Positions 32,000 through 41,931 of a stretch of DNA of 64,000 nt are shown here, piece by piece. The position numbers and the translations under genes are program-made. The DNA is from Acidobacteriota bacterium (GTDB taxonomy: Bacteria; Acidobacteriota; Holophagae; Holophagales; Holophagaceae): assembly GCA_016213735.1 (NCBI GenBank), contig JACQZU010000017.1, positions 62,001-126,000 on the forward strand, written 5' to 3'. Numbering within the stretch: the first letter of the stretch is position 1; every line of letters begins with the position of its first letter. Under the pieces are notes generated by a model. That model was given only the letters and a program-made list of their open reading frames with translations, ran no database searches and was not told the DNA's origin.

Positions 32000-34039
32000 G
32001 TGCCCAATCGACTCCAGCACAGCCTGAGCCCCTACCTCCGGCAGCATGCCGGCAACCCGGTGGACTGGTTCCCCTGGGGGGAAGAAGCCCTGGGCAAGGC
32101 CAGGAAGGAGCGCAAACCCATCTTCCTCTCCATCGGTTACAGCGCGTGCCACTGGTGCCACGTGATGGAGCGGGAGAGCTTCGAGGACCCCGACATCGCC
32201 GCCCTCCTCAACGAGGCCTTCGTCCCCGTCAAGGTCGATCGGGAGGAACGGCCCGATCTGGACGATCTGTACATGGATGCTGTGCAGACCCTCACGGGAC
32301 GGGGTGGATGGCCCATGAGCGTCTGGCTCACACCGGAACTTGAACCCTTCTTCGGAGGGACCTACTTCCCTCCCCGGGAAGCCAGGGGAATGCCGGGATT
32401 CCTGGCCCTCCTGCAGCGCATCGCCCAGCTCTGGGCGGAACGGCGGGAAGACCTGCTCGAACAGGCCTCGGAGCTCACGGACGCCCTGCGGCGCCAGACG
32501 TCCCTTCGGCCCGGCCCAAGTCTTCCCAAGGCCGAGGTGTTCCAGAAGGCCCTCGCCGACCTGAGGGCCAGCTTCGATCCTCGCTGGGGTGGTTTCGGAG
32601 GGGCCCCCAAGTTCCCCCAGCAGATGGCCGTCGAGCTGATCCTCCGGCGGGGGGCTCCGGAAGACCAGGCCATGGTGGAACGCACCCTGATGGGCATGTG
32701 GGAGGGGGGGATCTTCGACCACCTGGGCGGGGGCTTCTCCAGGTACAGCGTGGACCACCAGTGGCTCATCCCCCACTTCGAGAAGATGCTCTACGACAAT
32801 GCCCAGCTCGCCCAGGTGTACCTGCTGGCCCACCAGGCCACCGGGGAGCCGCGGTATGCGGCCGTCGCGAGGGAGACCCTGGCCTACCTGCTCCGGGACC
32901 TCCGGGACGGGGCGGGAGGCTTCCACAGTTCGGAGGACGCCGACAGCGAAGGGGTGGAGGGCAAGTTCTACGTGTTCACCCCCATCGAGGTGTCCAAAGT
33001 GCTTGGCGAAGGCGACGGCGCCTTCTTCTGCGAGGCCTTCGGCATCACCGCGGAAGGGAATTTCGAGAAGGGGGAGAGCGTGCCCCAGCGCTTCTCCAGG
33101 CCCCTGCACCGCGGCGAATGGACGGGGCGCATGGACAAGCTCGAAGAACTCCGCCGGAAGATGTTTCAGTACCGAGCCCGCCGCACCCGTCCAGGAAAGG
33201 ACGACAAGATCCTGGCGGGATGGAACGGCCTGGCCCTCAGTGCCCTGGCCCGGGGATACCAGGTCCTCGGGGACCCCCAGCTTCTGGAGGCCGCGGAAGC
33301 CTGCGCCTCCTTTCTTCGCCGGGACCTGTGGGACGGGAGGCGGCTCTACCGCTCCTGGCGCGGCGAACGGGCCCCCATCGAGGGTTTCCTGGAGGACTAC
33401 GCCGCGGTGGCCAACGGGGCCGTGGACCTCTACGAGGCCGGCTTCGACCTGGGTTGGCTGCTCTGGGCCGAAGAGCTCTCTGAGAGGATGCTGGCGACCT
33501 TCCAGGACCCTCGGGAGGGCGGCTTCTTCATCGCTCCGGAGGGATCCGGGGACCTGCTGTTCCGCCAGAAGCCCGGCTTCGACAACGCCATCCCCAGCGG
33601 AAACACCCTGGCCGCCGGGTCCCTGCTCCGCCTCGGGGCGCACCTGGGGAGGGAGGACTTCCGGGAAGCGGGAACAAGGGTTCTCACCCTCTTCTCGGAG
33701 CTCATGGGCCGGGCCCCCCGGGGGTTTTTGGGGATGCTGTGCGTCCTGGACGCGCTGCATGCGGATCCCCTCGAAATCGTCGTGGCCGGCGATCCCCGGG
33801 AGGCCGCCGCCCGTGAGCTTCTGCAGGAGGTGCACCGGCACTGCCTTCCCAACCGGATCCTCGTGGCAGGAAACGCGGCGGGGCACCCGCTGCTGGAAGG
33901 CCGGGCCCCCGGTTCGGGAGGGGCGGTGGCCTACCTCTGCCGGGGGAGGGTCTGCGAGGCGCCGGTCGGGTCCCCCGCCGACCTCCGGGCGCGGTTGTCG
34001 AGCCTGGTCCCCGGGGAGGGGCGAAAAATAATCCCTTGA
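32000..34039 (+). CDS. DUF255 thioredoxin-fold protein (YyaL/SPATA20 family)
   Basis: A 679-residue protein of a family found from bacteria to animals. The N-terminal thioredoxin-like domain shows [20 protein letters not shown] and [18 protein letters not shown], with CHWC as the possible redox pair. The C-terminal part resembles an alpha/alpha barrel of the six-hairpin glycosidase fold ([27 protein letters not shown]). The molecular function is not settled. The start is GTG at 32000 with GGAGG five bases upstream. Confidence 0.93.
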   Translation: MPNRLQHSLSPYLRQHAGNPVDWFPWGEEALGKARKERKPIFLSIGYSACHWCHVMERESFEDPDIAALLNEAFVPVKVDREERPDLDDLYMDAVQTLTGRGGWPMSVWLTPELEPFFGGTYFPPREARGMPGFLALLQRIAQLWAERREDLLEQASELTDALRRQTSLRPGPSLPKAEVFQKALADLRASFDPRWGGFGGAPKFPQQMAVELILRRGAPEDQAMVERTLMGMWEGGIFDHLGGGFSRYSVDHQWLIPHFEKMLYDNAQLAQVYLLAHQATGEPRYAAVARETLAYLLRDLRDGAGGFHSSEDADSEGVEGKFYVFTPIEVSKVLGEGDGAFFCEAFGITAEGNFEKGESVPQRFSRPLHRGEWTGRMDKLEELRRKMFQYRARRTRPGKDDKILAGWNGLALSALARGYQVLGDPQLLEAAEACASFLRRDLWDGRRLYRSWRGERAPIEGFLEDYAAVANGAVDLYEAGFDLGWLLWAEELSERMLATFQDPREGGFFIAPEGSGDLLFRQKPGFDNAIPSGNTLAAGSLLRLGAHLGREDFREAGTRVLTLFSELMGRAPRGFLGMLCVLDALHADPLEIVVAGDPREAAARELLQEVHRHCLPNRILVAGNAAGHPLLEGRAPGSGGAVAYLCRGRVCEAPVGSPADLRARLSSLVPGEGRKIIP

Positions 34040-34348
34040 GTCCGGCGCCGGGGTGCCGATGCTTGGGGCAGGGAAGACAGCACCACGCTTCTCACACCCA
34101 GGGGCGACCCTATCCTGCCGCCCCGCCGGCTGTCGAGGATCCTAGGCCCCCGCCAGACCGCGCCAACTCACAGGGCACCCCAGGGTGCCCTTTTTCTTGG
34201 GCCGCCCAGGGATGAGAGAAAGCCTCCCTGCGCCCTCGGTTTGGATCCGCCTCCGGGGCGCCGCCGATTCCACTGCCCTGCCTGGGATCCTGGGACTGCC
34301 TTCAAATCGCAGGGTCTGCTCCCGGGTTTCCGAAAGGGAAGGCAGGGG
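34040..34348. other. Intergenic region with a foldable stretch and terminator
   Basis: Between the DUF255 gene and the convergent Ig-like protein gene I find no coding frame of note. The first 150 bases are GC-rich and can fold: GGTGC pairs with GCACC near 34055-34090, and GGGGCAGG can pair with CCTGCCGCCCC. The stretch ends in the strong terminator at 34173. It could be a long trailer or a small RNA; no known RNA family was recognised. Confidence 0.4.
34173..34198 (+). terminator. Rho-independent terminator
   Basis: The arms GGGCACC and GGTGCCC form a perfect 7-bp stem with loop CCAG, followed by TTTTTCTT. It faces rightward and lies about 135 bases after the DUF255 stop. Confidence 0.85.
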
Positions 34349-37300
34349 CTAGGGAGTGCCGCAGGGAGGATTGCCGTCGGGGTTCCGGTCCACCAGGGAC
34401 GCCATCAGGGTGGGGATCCCATTCGCGGCCACCTTGAGGAGGGTGAAGGAGGCCTTGTGGGTGACCCGGTCCAGGCTGCCGCGGAGCTGGTACCCCTCTC
34501 CAGCAGGCGTCACCGTGAGGACCTGCCAGCCGCTCAGCCGGGAAGTCCCGCGGTAGACCACCGCGCCGAGTCTCCCCCGGGTTTCCCAGCGCCAATTCCC
34601 CGTCCGGGTGTCCAGGCAGAGCCGGTGGGTGCCCAGGGCGTCCTTGAAGCTGGTGTCGAAGAGGGTGGGGAGGCTGAGGACCACCTGCTTCAGCGGCCCG
34701 GAGGTGCTTTCGAAATGGGAGGCGTCCCCCGAGTAGCGCGCGGTGATCAGATGGTTCCCCGGGCTCATGGGGCCCGCGGTCAAGGTGGCCTGGCCTGCGT
34801 CCAAGGGCGCAGGGCCCCCCAGGGGAGTCCCGCCGTCGTAGAATTGCACCGTTCCGGTGGGGGCCACGCCGGTCACGGTGGCGGTGAGGGTGAAGGACAG
34901 GTCCTCGGCGACGGGGTTTGCGCTGGAGGCAAGTGCCACGCTCGAGAGCCTCCGGACGCCCAGGGTGTACTGCCTGGATGCCGTGCAGCCGTTGGGATCC
35001 GTGGCGGTGACCGTGAAGACACTGGTCCCCACGACGCTTGGGGTGCCCGCGAGGGTGCCTTCGGGGGTCAGGGTCAGCCAGGCCGGCGGGGTGCCTCCGG
35101 TGACCTGGAAGGTGAAGGGCCCCGGGCCTCCGGAGGCCGTGAGGATCTGGCTGTAGGCGACCCCCAAGGTGCCTTCGGGGAGGGTGGCCGGCGAAAGGCC
35201 GAGGACGGGGCAGATGCGGAAGCTGTAGTCCCTGGTCCCGGTGCATCCAATGGCATCGGTGGAGGTGACGGTGATCGAGAAATGTCCGGCTGCGGCAGGG
35301 ATTCCCGAAAGGGTCCCAGTGCTGTCGTTGAAAGACATCCCGGATGGGAGGGTGCCCGAGGAACTCCAGGACACGGTGCCGAGGCCCCCGGACTGGGAGA
35401 AGACCACGGGCCCGTAAGGCACGCCGGGGGTCCCGTCGGGGAGGCTGGCGGGGGAGATCGAGATCGACGGGCAGGAGATCACCAGCACATAGACGCTGCC
35501 GGTGCTCCCGCAGGCGGCGTTGGAGGCGACGGTGACGGTGATGGGAAAGGTCCCCCTTTCCATCGGGGTTCCAGAAAGGGTCCCGGTGCTGCTCAGGGAG
35601 AGCCCCGCGGGGAGGGTGCTCGCGGTGGAGTAGGTGACGGGAGAACTTCCCCCCTGGTGCAGGAAGGTCTGGCTGAAGGGCGTGTTCACCGTACCCGTCG
35701 AGACGGACGGGTTGATGACCGTGGGAACGCCCCAGCTGCCCGAGGGCGGGGCTGGATCCTGGATGTCGAGGCACCCGCCCACGTCGCTGACCTTGCAGTT
35801 GTAGGCGAAGGTGCCGCTGGTGGCCTTGGTGGCGGAATAGGTGGGGCCGTTCGCACCGGGAATGTCTGCGCCGTCCTCCGTCCACTGGTAGGAGAAGGGG
35901 GGCGTGCCTCCCGTCGTTTGGGCCGTGAATGGGATCGGGTCCCCAGGACAGGCGGTGCCGGTGCCGTCGGGCTGGACCTGCACTGAAAGGGGGGCGAGGC
36001 AGGCCCCCAGGATCGCGCCGATGTTCATTTTGTAGGGCAGGTTGGGAGCCAGGCTCAGGTCGGAGAAGGCGCCGCCGTTGCGGGAAATGAAGAATGCGCC
36101 CGGACGGAGGGGCCTTTCGTTGTCGCAGCTCAGCGTCATGTTGGAGTCACCGGTCTGCCGCGCGCCCACGAAGAAGAACCCCGGGCCCACAGGGACCGCT
36201 GAGGGCAGCCGGATGGTCACCGCTCCAGCAGCCTCGACGAACCGGTCCTCCGAATCCTGGTAGAGGATGCTCCCCGGAGCCCCGCTGCCATTGTCCTGCC
36301 GCACGGAGACCCGGTAGGTGGCGGCGGGCGTGAGGGCCTTCGCGAACTCCAGGATCACGGCATCCACCTGCGAGGCTTCGCCCAGGTTGAACCTCGCGAG
36401 CAGCTCCGCGGTGGCATTGCTGGCCCCGATGCCTTGGGTGATGGGAGTCCCCGGATATTTGAAGGAGGCGCGGTTCGGTGTGACCTCCAGGGAGTGGCTC
36501 AGGCTGTTGTTGGCCGCCTCGCCATCCCCTTCCGGAACAGAAACCTGGACCTGGTACATCCCTGGGGTCACGGGGTTGAAGGGGGAGAAGGTGACCGTGG
36601 TGCTGGTGCAAGGCGCCAGGGAGCTGATGTATTTCGTGTCGGTGAATGTGTTCGCTCCGCTGATCGTCAGATTCACGGGCAGGTTGGTCAGGGTGGCGCT
36701 GCCGTTGTTGGTGATGTGGGCCTGGAGGGTTTGGACGACCCCCACCTGGGTCGGGAGGGACCCCATGGAGTAGAGCGCCGCCACCCCCGCATCCGGGGAG
36801 TCGAGGCCCACCAGGAGGCGAGTCGCGGGGCGATCGCTGAGGACGCCCACCCCATCCAGCGTCGCCGGCGGGGCGTCATTGCTCTGCTCACGCATCATCC
36901 CCCCGGCAACGGACAGCGGGGTTGTCACCGGGGCCGTGTCCAACGACCCCTGGGTCTCCCAGTCGAAGGCCACATACAGTCCGCCCGAGGTGTAGGTGAA
37001 GGCGGAGGCGATCGAGAAGGGGATGTCGACAGGGCCTGGGACGTTGGGGATCGTGGTCGTGGCGTCATGCACGCGGGTCATTCCTGCGATGGCCTCCGTC
37101 CAGGTCGGGGACTTCGAAAGAACCGTGTCCTCCGTGTTCTGGAGGTAAACGACCAGGCGACCCTGGCCCAGCCGGTCCGGGGGGGTGGAATAGGTCCACC
37201 CGATGCCCCGAAGGAAGGAGGCGGGGACCACCCCGCTTCCCGCCATCTCCGAGCGGGTGATCAGGTAGACCCCCCGGGCGTACCTGATGTTGGGCATGGG

Positions 37301-37441
37301 GACCCTGGCGAGTTGGGAATAGATGTCTTCGACCACCGGCAGGACTGGAACCGGGCAGGTGCCCCAGAGGCCGCTCGCAATGAACATCCCCATCGCCAGC
37401 AGAAGACGACGGACCCAGGTGCCTTGCCCTTTGCGTTCCAT
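34349..37441 (-). CDS. Large secreted Ig-like repeat protein
   Basis: A 1030-residue exported protein of unknown role. The ATG at 37441 with GGGGA upstream opens a signal peptide (VRRLLLAMGMFIASGLWG). The middle holds a CARDB-like strand domain (VVQTLQAHITNNGSATLTNLPV). Later come three putative-Ig (He_PIG-like) repeats, each with LPxG, then GTLSGTP or GTLAGTP, near LSSTGTLSGTP, DSTGTLSGIP and PEGTLAGTP. A final Ig-like domain reads PTGTVQFYDGGTPLGG. Cysteines are paired across the repeats. No anchor or sorting signal is visible at the C-terminus. It is probably a surface or extracellular adhesive or structural protein. Confidence 0.85.
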   Translation of the reverse strand: MERKGQGTWVRRLLLAMGMFIASGLWGTCPVPVLPVVEDIYSQLARVPMPNIRYARGVYLITRSEMAGSGVVPASFLRGIGWTYSTPPDRLGQGRLVVYLQNTEDTVLSKSPTWTEAIAGMTRVHDATTTIPNVPGPVDIPFSIASAFTYTSGGLYVAFDWETQGSLDTAPVTTPLSVAGGMMREQSNDAPPATLDGVGVLSDRPATRLLVGLDSPDAGVAALYSMGSLPTQVGVVQTLQAHITNNGSATLTNLPVNLTISGANTFTDTKYISSLAPCTSTTVTFSPFNPVTPGMYQVQVSVPEGDGEAANNSLSHSLEVTPNRASFKYPGTPITQGIGASNATAELLARFNLGEASQVDAVILEFAKALTPAATYRVSVRQDNGSGAPGSILYQDSEDRFVEAAGAVTIRLPSAVPVGPGFFFVGARQTGDSNMTLSCDNERPLRPGAFFISRNGGAFSDLSLAPNLPYKMNIGAILGACLAPLSVQVQPDGTGTACPGDPIPFTAQTTGGTPPFSYQWTEDGADIPGANGPTYSATKATSGTFAYNCKVSDVGGCLDIQDPAPPSGSWGVPTVINPSVSTGTVNTPFSQTFLHQGGSSPVTYSTASTLPAGLSLSSTGTLSGTPMERGTFPITVTVASNAACGSTGSVYVLVISCPSISISPASLPDGTPGVPYGPVVFSQSGGLGTVSWSSSGTLPSGMSFNDSTGTLSGIPAAAGHFSITVTSTDAIGCTGTRDYSFRICPVLGLSPATLPEGTLGVAYSQILTASGGPGPFTFQVTGGTPPAWLTLTPEGTLAGTPSVVGTSVFTVTATDPNGCTASRQYTLGVRRLSSVALASSANPVAEDLSFTLTATVTGVAPTGTVQFYDGGTPLGGPAPLDAGQATLTAGPMSPGNHLITARYSGDASHFESTSGPLKQVVLSLPTLFDTSFKDALGTHRLCLDTRTGNWRWETRGRLGAVVYRGTSRLSGWQVLTVTPAGEGYQLRGSLDRVTHKASFTLLKVAANGIPTLMASLVDRNPDGNPPCGTP

Positions 37442-37828
37442 GTGAAGTCCCCGAAAAAAAGTGCTTGCCTCTAGGCCAAACGACAAAACCCGGGTGAAGT
37501 GATGACCCATGGAGGGAAGCCGGTCTCAACCGGCCAGGGGTTCATACAAAAATTACCCATATGTCTATTAAGGCCGTACGGAGAATTCGTCAAGTACTTG
37601 TTTTTTTATTATTTAGACTCGTTTGCAATGAAATTTCAGAACAGGGTTCCCCCGGTTCGGGCCCCATTCACCCCGTGCGGTCCGGCGAATGTGGACCAGT
37701 GCCCTGAGGAATTGGATGCCCACATTCCAGGCATGTCCGGCGGGATTTTTCCCTTTAAGCGTTCTCCTCCCGGATGCTGGGCTGGCCGGGAAAGGAACCT
37801 GGGCGGAGGGGCTTGGCCCTCCCGGGCT
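37442..37828. other. Intergenic region with AT-rich promoter island
   Basis: This 387-base gap lies ahead of the secreted Ig-like protein and behind ruvC. The part from 37545 to 37640 is AT-rich and holds a promoter candidate, a perfect CAAGTACTTG palindrome (37591-37600) and the 11-mer ATGTCTATTAA shared with the activator gene's upstream region. The rest, 37640-37828, shows no feature I can support. Confidence 0.45.
37566..37593 (-). promoter_or_regulatory. Candidate promoter of the secreted Ig-like protein
   Basis: Read leftward, TTGACG (37593-37588) and TTAATA (37571-37566) are spaced by 16 bases. The palindrome CAAGTACTTG overlaps the -35 box and could be an operator. The predicted start lies about 115 bases before the ATG at 37441, a long leader. 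Confidence 0.5.
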
Positions 37829-38317
37829 TCAAACTCGCCGAGTGGCCAGCAGGTGTCCGATGGCCACGGCGGCCGCGTCCGCGGCGTCAGCAGGGAGCGG
37901 CTCCCTCAGGTTGAGGAGCACCATGACCATCTTCCCAACCTGCTCCTTGGCAGCCCACCCATAGCCGCTCACGGCCTTCTTCACCTGCATGGGGTTGTAG
38001 TCGCCCACGGGCAGCCCGTGGAGGGCCGCGGTGAGGAGGACACCCCCACGGATCTGGCCCAGCTTGAGGGCCGTGGCGGCGTTCTTCTCCACAAAGGGGG
38101 ACTCCACCGCCATGAAGTCGGGGTGGTGGGTCTCGATGACCTCGTGAAGTCGGGCGTGGATCCGCAGGCAGCGCTGGTCGAAGTCGGCGCCCCTGGGACT
38201 CCGGACCACGCCGGCCTCCAGGAGCTCCATGCGGGAACCCCGCCGGGACACCACCGCGAAACCGCAGGCCAGGGATCCGGGGTCCACCCCCAGGCAAACG
38301 GACGCGGGAACATTCAT
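37829..38317 (-). CDS. ruvC: Holliday junction resolvase RuvC
   Basis: A 162-residue endonuclease that cuts Holliday junctions after RuvAB branch migration. Acidic active-site residues are visible in CLGVDPGS (D12), AVESPFV (E71) and the C-terminal DAADAAAVAIGH. The loop QVKKAVSGYGWAAKEQVGKMV is the family signature. Its ATG overlaps the rnr stop as ATGA, so the two are translationally coupled. ruvA and ruvB are not in the window. Confidence 0.95.
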   Translation of the reverse strand: MNVPASVCLGVDPGSLACGFAVVSRRGSRMELLEAGVVRSPRGADFDQRCLRIHARLHEVIETHHPDFMAVESPFVEKNAATALKLGQIRGGVLLTAALHGLPVGDYNPMQVKKAVSGYGWAAKEQVGKMVMVLLNLREPLPADAADAAAVAIGHLLATRRV

Positions 38318-40575
38318 CGGCCGCCCCGCCGTTTCGGCCCCTGGGTCTTCCGAGGACCCTTTTTTGATCGCCCGGTCGGTCCCTGAGGCGACGGGCGGAC
38401 GGAGGCTCCCGACCTGGCAGGGCGGGGGGGGCGCCCCTTCGGTCCCCGCCCGGCCCGGTCAGGCTCCTCGGATCGCCCGCGCTTGGCCTGGACGAAGTCT
38501 CCCTCCCGCAGGGTGGCCGGGGCCGAAAGGGTCGGCACGAAGGCGATGCGCTTGCCCTTGGCGTCCGAGGCCTGGGCCTCCACCACCCAGGCGCTCACGC
38601 GGCGAAGGTCCTCGTCCACCGCCGTCACCTCCACCTTCACGCTGTCGCCGATGGAAAGCACGACCTGGCCGCCGCGACCCGTGGCCCGGGTGCGGAACTC
38701 GTCCACCTCGAAGGCCCCCCCGAGGGCTCCCAGGGGGACCCCCACCTCCACGAAAGGAGCCCTGAGCTTCACGAAACAGACCCGTGGACTGAATCCCTGG
38801 ACCACCCCCTCGAAGCGCTGGCCGATCCTGGGTTTCATCAGCAGGCAGGTCTTCCAGCGGTCGTTCTCGCGTTCCGCCTCGGTGGCGGCCTGCTCGGCGT
38901 CGCTGCATTGTTTCGCCAGGATGGCAAGGTGGCCGTGGAGGCCTTCCGGAAGAGGCTGTTGCCGCAGAACCCTTCGCAGGAGCCGGTGGACGATCAGGTC
39001 CGGGTAGCGGCGGATGGGGCTCGTGAAATGGAGGTAGTCCTGCAGGGCAAGGCCGGAGTGGCCGATGTTGTCGGCGCTGTACTCGGCCCGTTTGAGACTC
39101 CGGAGGAGAAGGGTGTTGAGCATGGCCTCCAGCGGGCCGCCCCGGATTCGCTCCAGGAGCGCGTTCAGCAGTTCGGGGGTGGGGCTCTCGAAGGGCTTCA
39201 TGAGTCCCAGCGAGAGCGCCACCTGCTGGAAGATTTCCAGTTTCAAGGGATCTGGCTCGTCGTGGACGCGGTAGAGGGTGGGCAGCTTGCGCCGCGTGAA
39301 GTGCCGCGCCACGGCCTCGTTGGCCAGAAGCATGAACTCCTCGATCATGCGGTGGGCGTCGTGGCGGGCATACTTCCGGGCGTCCACCGGCCGGCCCTCG
39401 GAATCGAAGAGAAATTCGGTCTCTTCCGTGTCCAGGTTGAGGGCGCCCCTCCCGAGGCGCCGGGCCGTGAGGGAACGCGAGACCCGAAGGGCTTCGTCCA
39501 GCATGGCGCAGAGGTCCCCCCCGAGGGCCTTCCGCTTGGCCTGACTCCCGTCCAGGCAGGCCTCCTTCACCTCGTCGTAGCTGAGGCGCTTCCTGCTGCG
39601 GATCACGCTCTCGGAAAAGCGCGTCTCCAGCACCTCGAGGTCCGGGGCAAGGGTGATCCAGGCGCTCAGGGTGAGGCGGTCCACCCCTTCCCGGAGGCTG
39701 CAGAGTTCCCCAGAGAGGCGCTCCGGGAGCATGGGTATGCACTCATCGGGAAAGTAGACGCTGGTGCCCCGAAGGCGAGCCTCCTGATCCAGGGGCCCCC
39801 CCTCCTCGACATGGTGGCTGACGTCGGCGATGTGCACTCCCAGGATCCATCCGCCCCCTTCCCCCTCCCCCAGGGGCTCCAGGCTGATGGCGTCGTCGAA
39901 ATCCTGCGCGGTGGGGGGATCGATGGTGCAGGTCAATCCTTCCCTGAGGTCCTCCCGGCCCCGGAGCCAGGCCTCGGGAATCCTGGTGGGGAAGGGGGCC
40001 AGCTCGTCCATCACCGCCTTCGGGAATTCCGTGCGGAGGTTGAAGAGTGCGGCTGTGAGCCGGTTCTCGATCTTGAGATCCGTGGGGCGGCCCAGGCGTG
40101 CCACGACCGCGCCCCGCAGCTGCTGCACCTCGGGGTCCGGATCCAGCTGGACGCTCACGAGATCACCGTCTTCCGCAAGATCGGTCGGGGGAACGGCCAC
40201 CACCTGCTGAAGCCGGGGTTCCAGGGGAATGGCCCGCCATCCCCACGCCTGCTTCTGGAGGTGGGCGGGGATGGGGTGTTCACCGCGAGCGAGAACCTTC
40301 ACCACCCGCCCGCGAAGCCGCCCGTCCCAGGTCTCTCCGGCCACCTCGGCCTGGACCCGGTCCCCGTGGATCGCGCCCCGGGCATCCCGCCAGTCCACCA
40401 GGAGGTCCATGCCCGCTGATTTCTGGAATCCCGCCGGCCGGAGAAAGCCGCCGCTGCCTTCCGGATGGCCCAGGAATAGCGCCTCGAAGGATTCGCCCGG
40501 CCGTCCACCGGCTTGTTGGGGGCGGGGGCTTCGCTTCGAGCTGGGGGGCTTCTCGGGCTGGAATCGTCGTGGCAT
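38314..40575 (-). CDS. rnr: Ribonuclease R family exoribonuclease
   Basis: A 753-residue RNB-family 3'-5' exonuclease. The catalytic segment TCTIDPPTAQDFDDAISLE supplies the metal-binding aspartates. DYLHFTSPIRRYPDLIVHRLL is the second family motif. An S1 domain follows (IGQRFEGVVQGFSPRVCFVKL) and the tail is basic and disordered (GRGPKGRPPRPARSG), as in RNase R. The N-terminus also starts with a basic low-complexity stretch. It degrades structured RNA and takes part in rRNA quality control. It is the first gene of the pair with ruvC. Confidence 0.94.
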   Translation of the reverse strand: MPRRFQPEKPPSSKRSPRPQQAGGRPGESFEALFLGHPEGSGGFLRPAGFQKSAGMDLLVDWRDARGAIHGDRVQAEVAGETWDGRLRGRVVKVLARGEHPIPAHLQKQAWGWRAIPLEPRLQQVVAVPPTDLAEDGDLVSVQLDPDPEVQQLRGAVVARLGRPTDLKIENRLTAALFNLRTEFPKAVMDELAPFPTRIPEAWLRGREDLREGLTCTIDPPTAQDFDDAISLEPLGEGEGGGWILGVHIADVSHHVEEGGPLDQEARLRGTSVYFPDECIPMLPERLSGELCSLREGVDRLTLSAWITLAPDLEVLETRFSESVIRSRKRLSYDEVKEACLDGSQAKRKALGGDLCAMLDEALRVSRSLTARRLGRGALNLDTEETEFLFDSEGRPVDARKYARHDAHRMIEEFMLLANEAVARHFTRRKLPTLYRVHDEPDPLKLEIFQQVALSLGLMKPFESPTPELLNALLERIRGGPLEAMLNTLLLRSLKRAEYSADNIGHSGLALQDYLHFTSPIRRYPDLIVHRLLRRVLRQQPLPEGLHGHLAILAKQCSDAEQAATEAERENDRWKTCLLMKPRIGQRFEGVVQGFSPRVCFVKLRAPFVEVGVPLGALGGAFEVDEFRTRATGRGGQVVLSIGDSVKVEVTAVDEDLRRVSAWVVEAQASDAKGKRIAFVPTLSAPATLREGDFVQAKRGRSEEPDRAGRGPKGRPPRPARSGASVRPSPQGPTGRSKKGPRKTQGPKRRGGR

Positions 40576-40710
40576 CCCCCGAGGCTAGTTGCTTTCCCGG
40601 AGCTTGGCACCCTCCCGGGGAGCAGAGACCGGATTGCTGGGGTTCTGGGGGTCCGCTAGAGTAAGGCTTCACCGGGCGGTCCCGGGACCGGAAATGGGTG
40701 GAGCGGCTCG

Positions 40711-41919
40711 GTGAAATCCCAGGTCAACAGGTTCATGGCCTACTGGGCGTGCGTGGGGGCCGTGGTCCTTATGGCCAACCTCAATGCACTCATGGATTTG
40801 GTCCTCCATCCTTCCGAACCCTATCTCGACGTGGAACACCTGGTGGTCGGAGGATCCTCGGCCGCGGTGACCGCCGCGCTCTGCCTGGTCCTCAAAGTCC
40901 AGGCCCGATTGCGTAGCCAGAACCTGGAACTCCAGAACAAGGACCTCAGCGCCCGGCTGGACAGCGAGGCGGAAGGGCTTCGTGCCGCGAACGAGCGTCT
41001 GGCCTCCGAGATCCGGGAACGGGCCGCTTCCCAGCGGGCCGTGGCGGACAGCGAGGAGAAGTACCGATCCCTCGTCGAGAGCACGGACGACTCCATCTAC
41101 GTGGTGGACAGCGGATACCGCTACCTCTTCGCCAACGCCAGGCACGCCGTCAGGCTTGGGCACCCCGATGGTGTGGCCGGCCACCCCTACGGGGACTTCC
41201 ACACGGAGGAAGAGACGCTCAACTTCACCGCCCTGGTGGACCGCGTCCTGGCCAGCGGCGAATCCATCCAGCACGAGCAGAAGAGCCGGAGGGATGGCCG
41301 GACCTTCCTCTGGACCCTCAGCCCGGTGCGGGGTCCCGAAGGAACGGCTGCTGCGGTGACCGTCGTCTCCAAGGACATCACCGAGAAGAAACAGATGGAG
41401 GAAGCCTTCCGGGAGCAGTCCATCACGGACGAGCTGACGGGTCTCCACAACCGCCGCGGGTTCCTGGCGCTGGCTGAACAGGGATTCAAGATGGCGCGGC
41501 GAATGGGGAAGGGGGTGTCCCTGTTCTACGCGGACCTGGACGACCTGAAGAAGATCAACGACAGCCTGGGCCACTCGGAAGGGGACCGGGCCCTCCAGGC
41601 CGCCGCCCGGGCCCTTCGGGCCTGTTGCCGCGATTCCGACATCCTGGCGCGAATCGGGGGAGACGAGTTCGTGGTCCTCCAGTTCGAGGATTCCGAGGCG
41701 GGGCCGGACCTGCTGGCCGCCCGTTTGAAGGACCGGCTGGCCCACCAGGACCCTGCCGACGCCGTGGAGGGACTCTCCTTCAGCACGGGCTGGGCTTCCT
41801 GCAGCCCCCAGGTGTTCTGCCGGAAACCGGGCTGCCCGGAGGACCCTTGCACCGTGGCGCAGCTACTGGTCCGTGCCGACCAGGCCATGTACGAGCAGAA
41901 GCGCGCCCGCAAGGCCTGA
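40711..41919 (+). CDS. PAS-GGDEF diguanylate cyclase with cysteine insert
   Basis: A 402-residue c-di-GMP synthase. Two membrane segments (about 8-28 and 45-65) are followed by a coiled coil, a PAS domain (~115-230) and a GGDEF domain (~240-400). The active site reads RIGGDEFV and the inhibitory RxxD (RDSD) lies five residues before it, so product feedback is expected. Near the end, Cys364, 370, 375 and 380 are clustered in a short insert before ADQAMY, which is unusual for GGDEF domains. The start is GTG at 40711 with GGAG seven bases upstream. It is divergent from rnr. Confidence 0.92.
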   Translation: MKSQVNRFMAYWACVGAVVLMANLNALMDLVLHPSEPYLDVEHLVVGGSSAAVTAALCLVLKVQARLRSQNLELQNKDLSARLDSEAEGLRAANERLASEIRERAASQRAVADSEEKYRSLVESTDDSIYVVDSGYRYLFANARHAVRLGHPDGVAGHPYGDFHTEEETLNFTALVDRVLASGESIQHEQKSRRDGRTFLWTLSPVRGPEGTAAAVTVVSKDITEKKQMEEAFREQSITDELTGLHNRRGFLALAEQGFKMARRMGKGVSLFYADLDDLKKINDSLGHSEGDRALQAAARALRACCRDSDILARIGGDEFVVLQFEDSEAGPDLLAARLKDRLAHQDPADAVEGLSFSTGWASCSPQVFCRKPGCPEDPCTVAQLLVRADQAMYEQKRARKA

Positions 41920-41931
41920 GGGGAAGAGGCC

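Noticed and set aside
34040-34198. SRP RNA, 6S RNA or c-di-GMP riboswitch in the gap after the DUF255 gene
   Set aside because: None of the conserved loop sequences of these RNAs is present on either strand.
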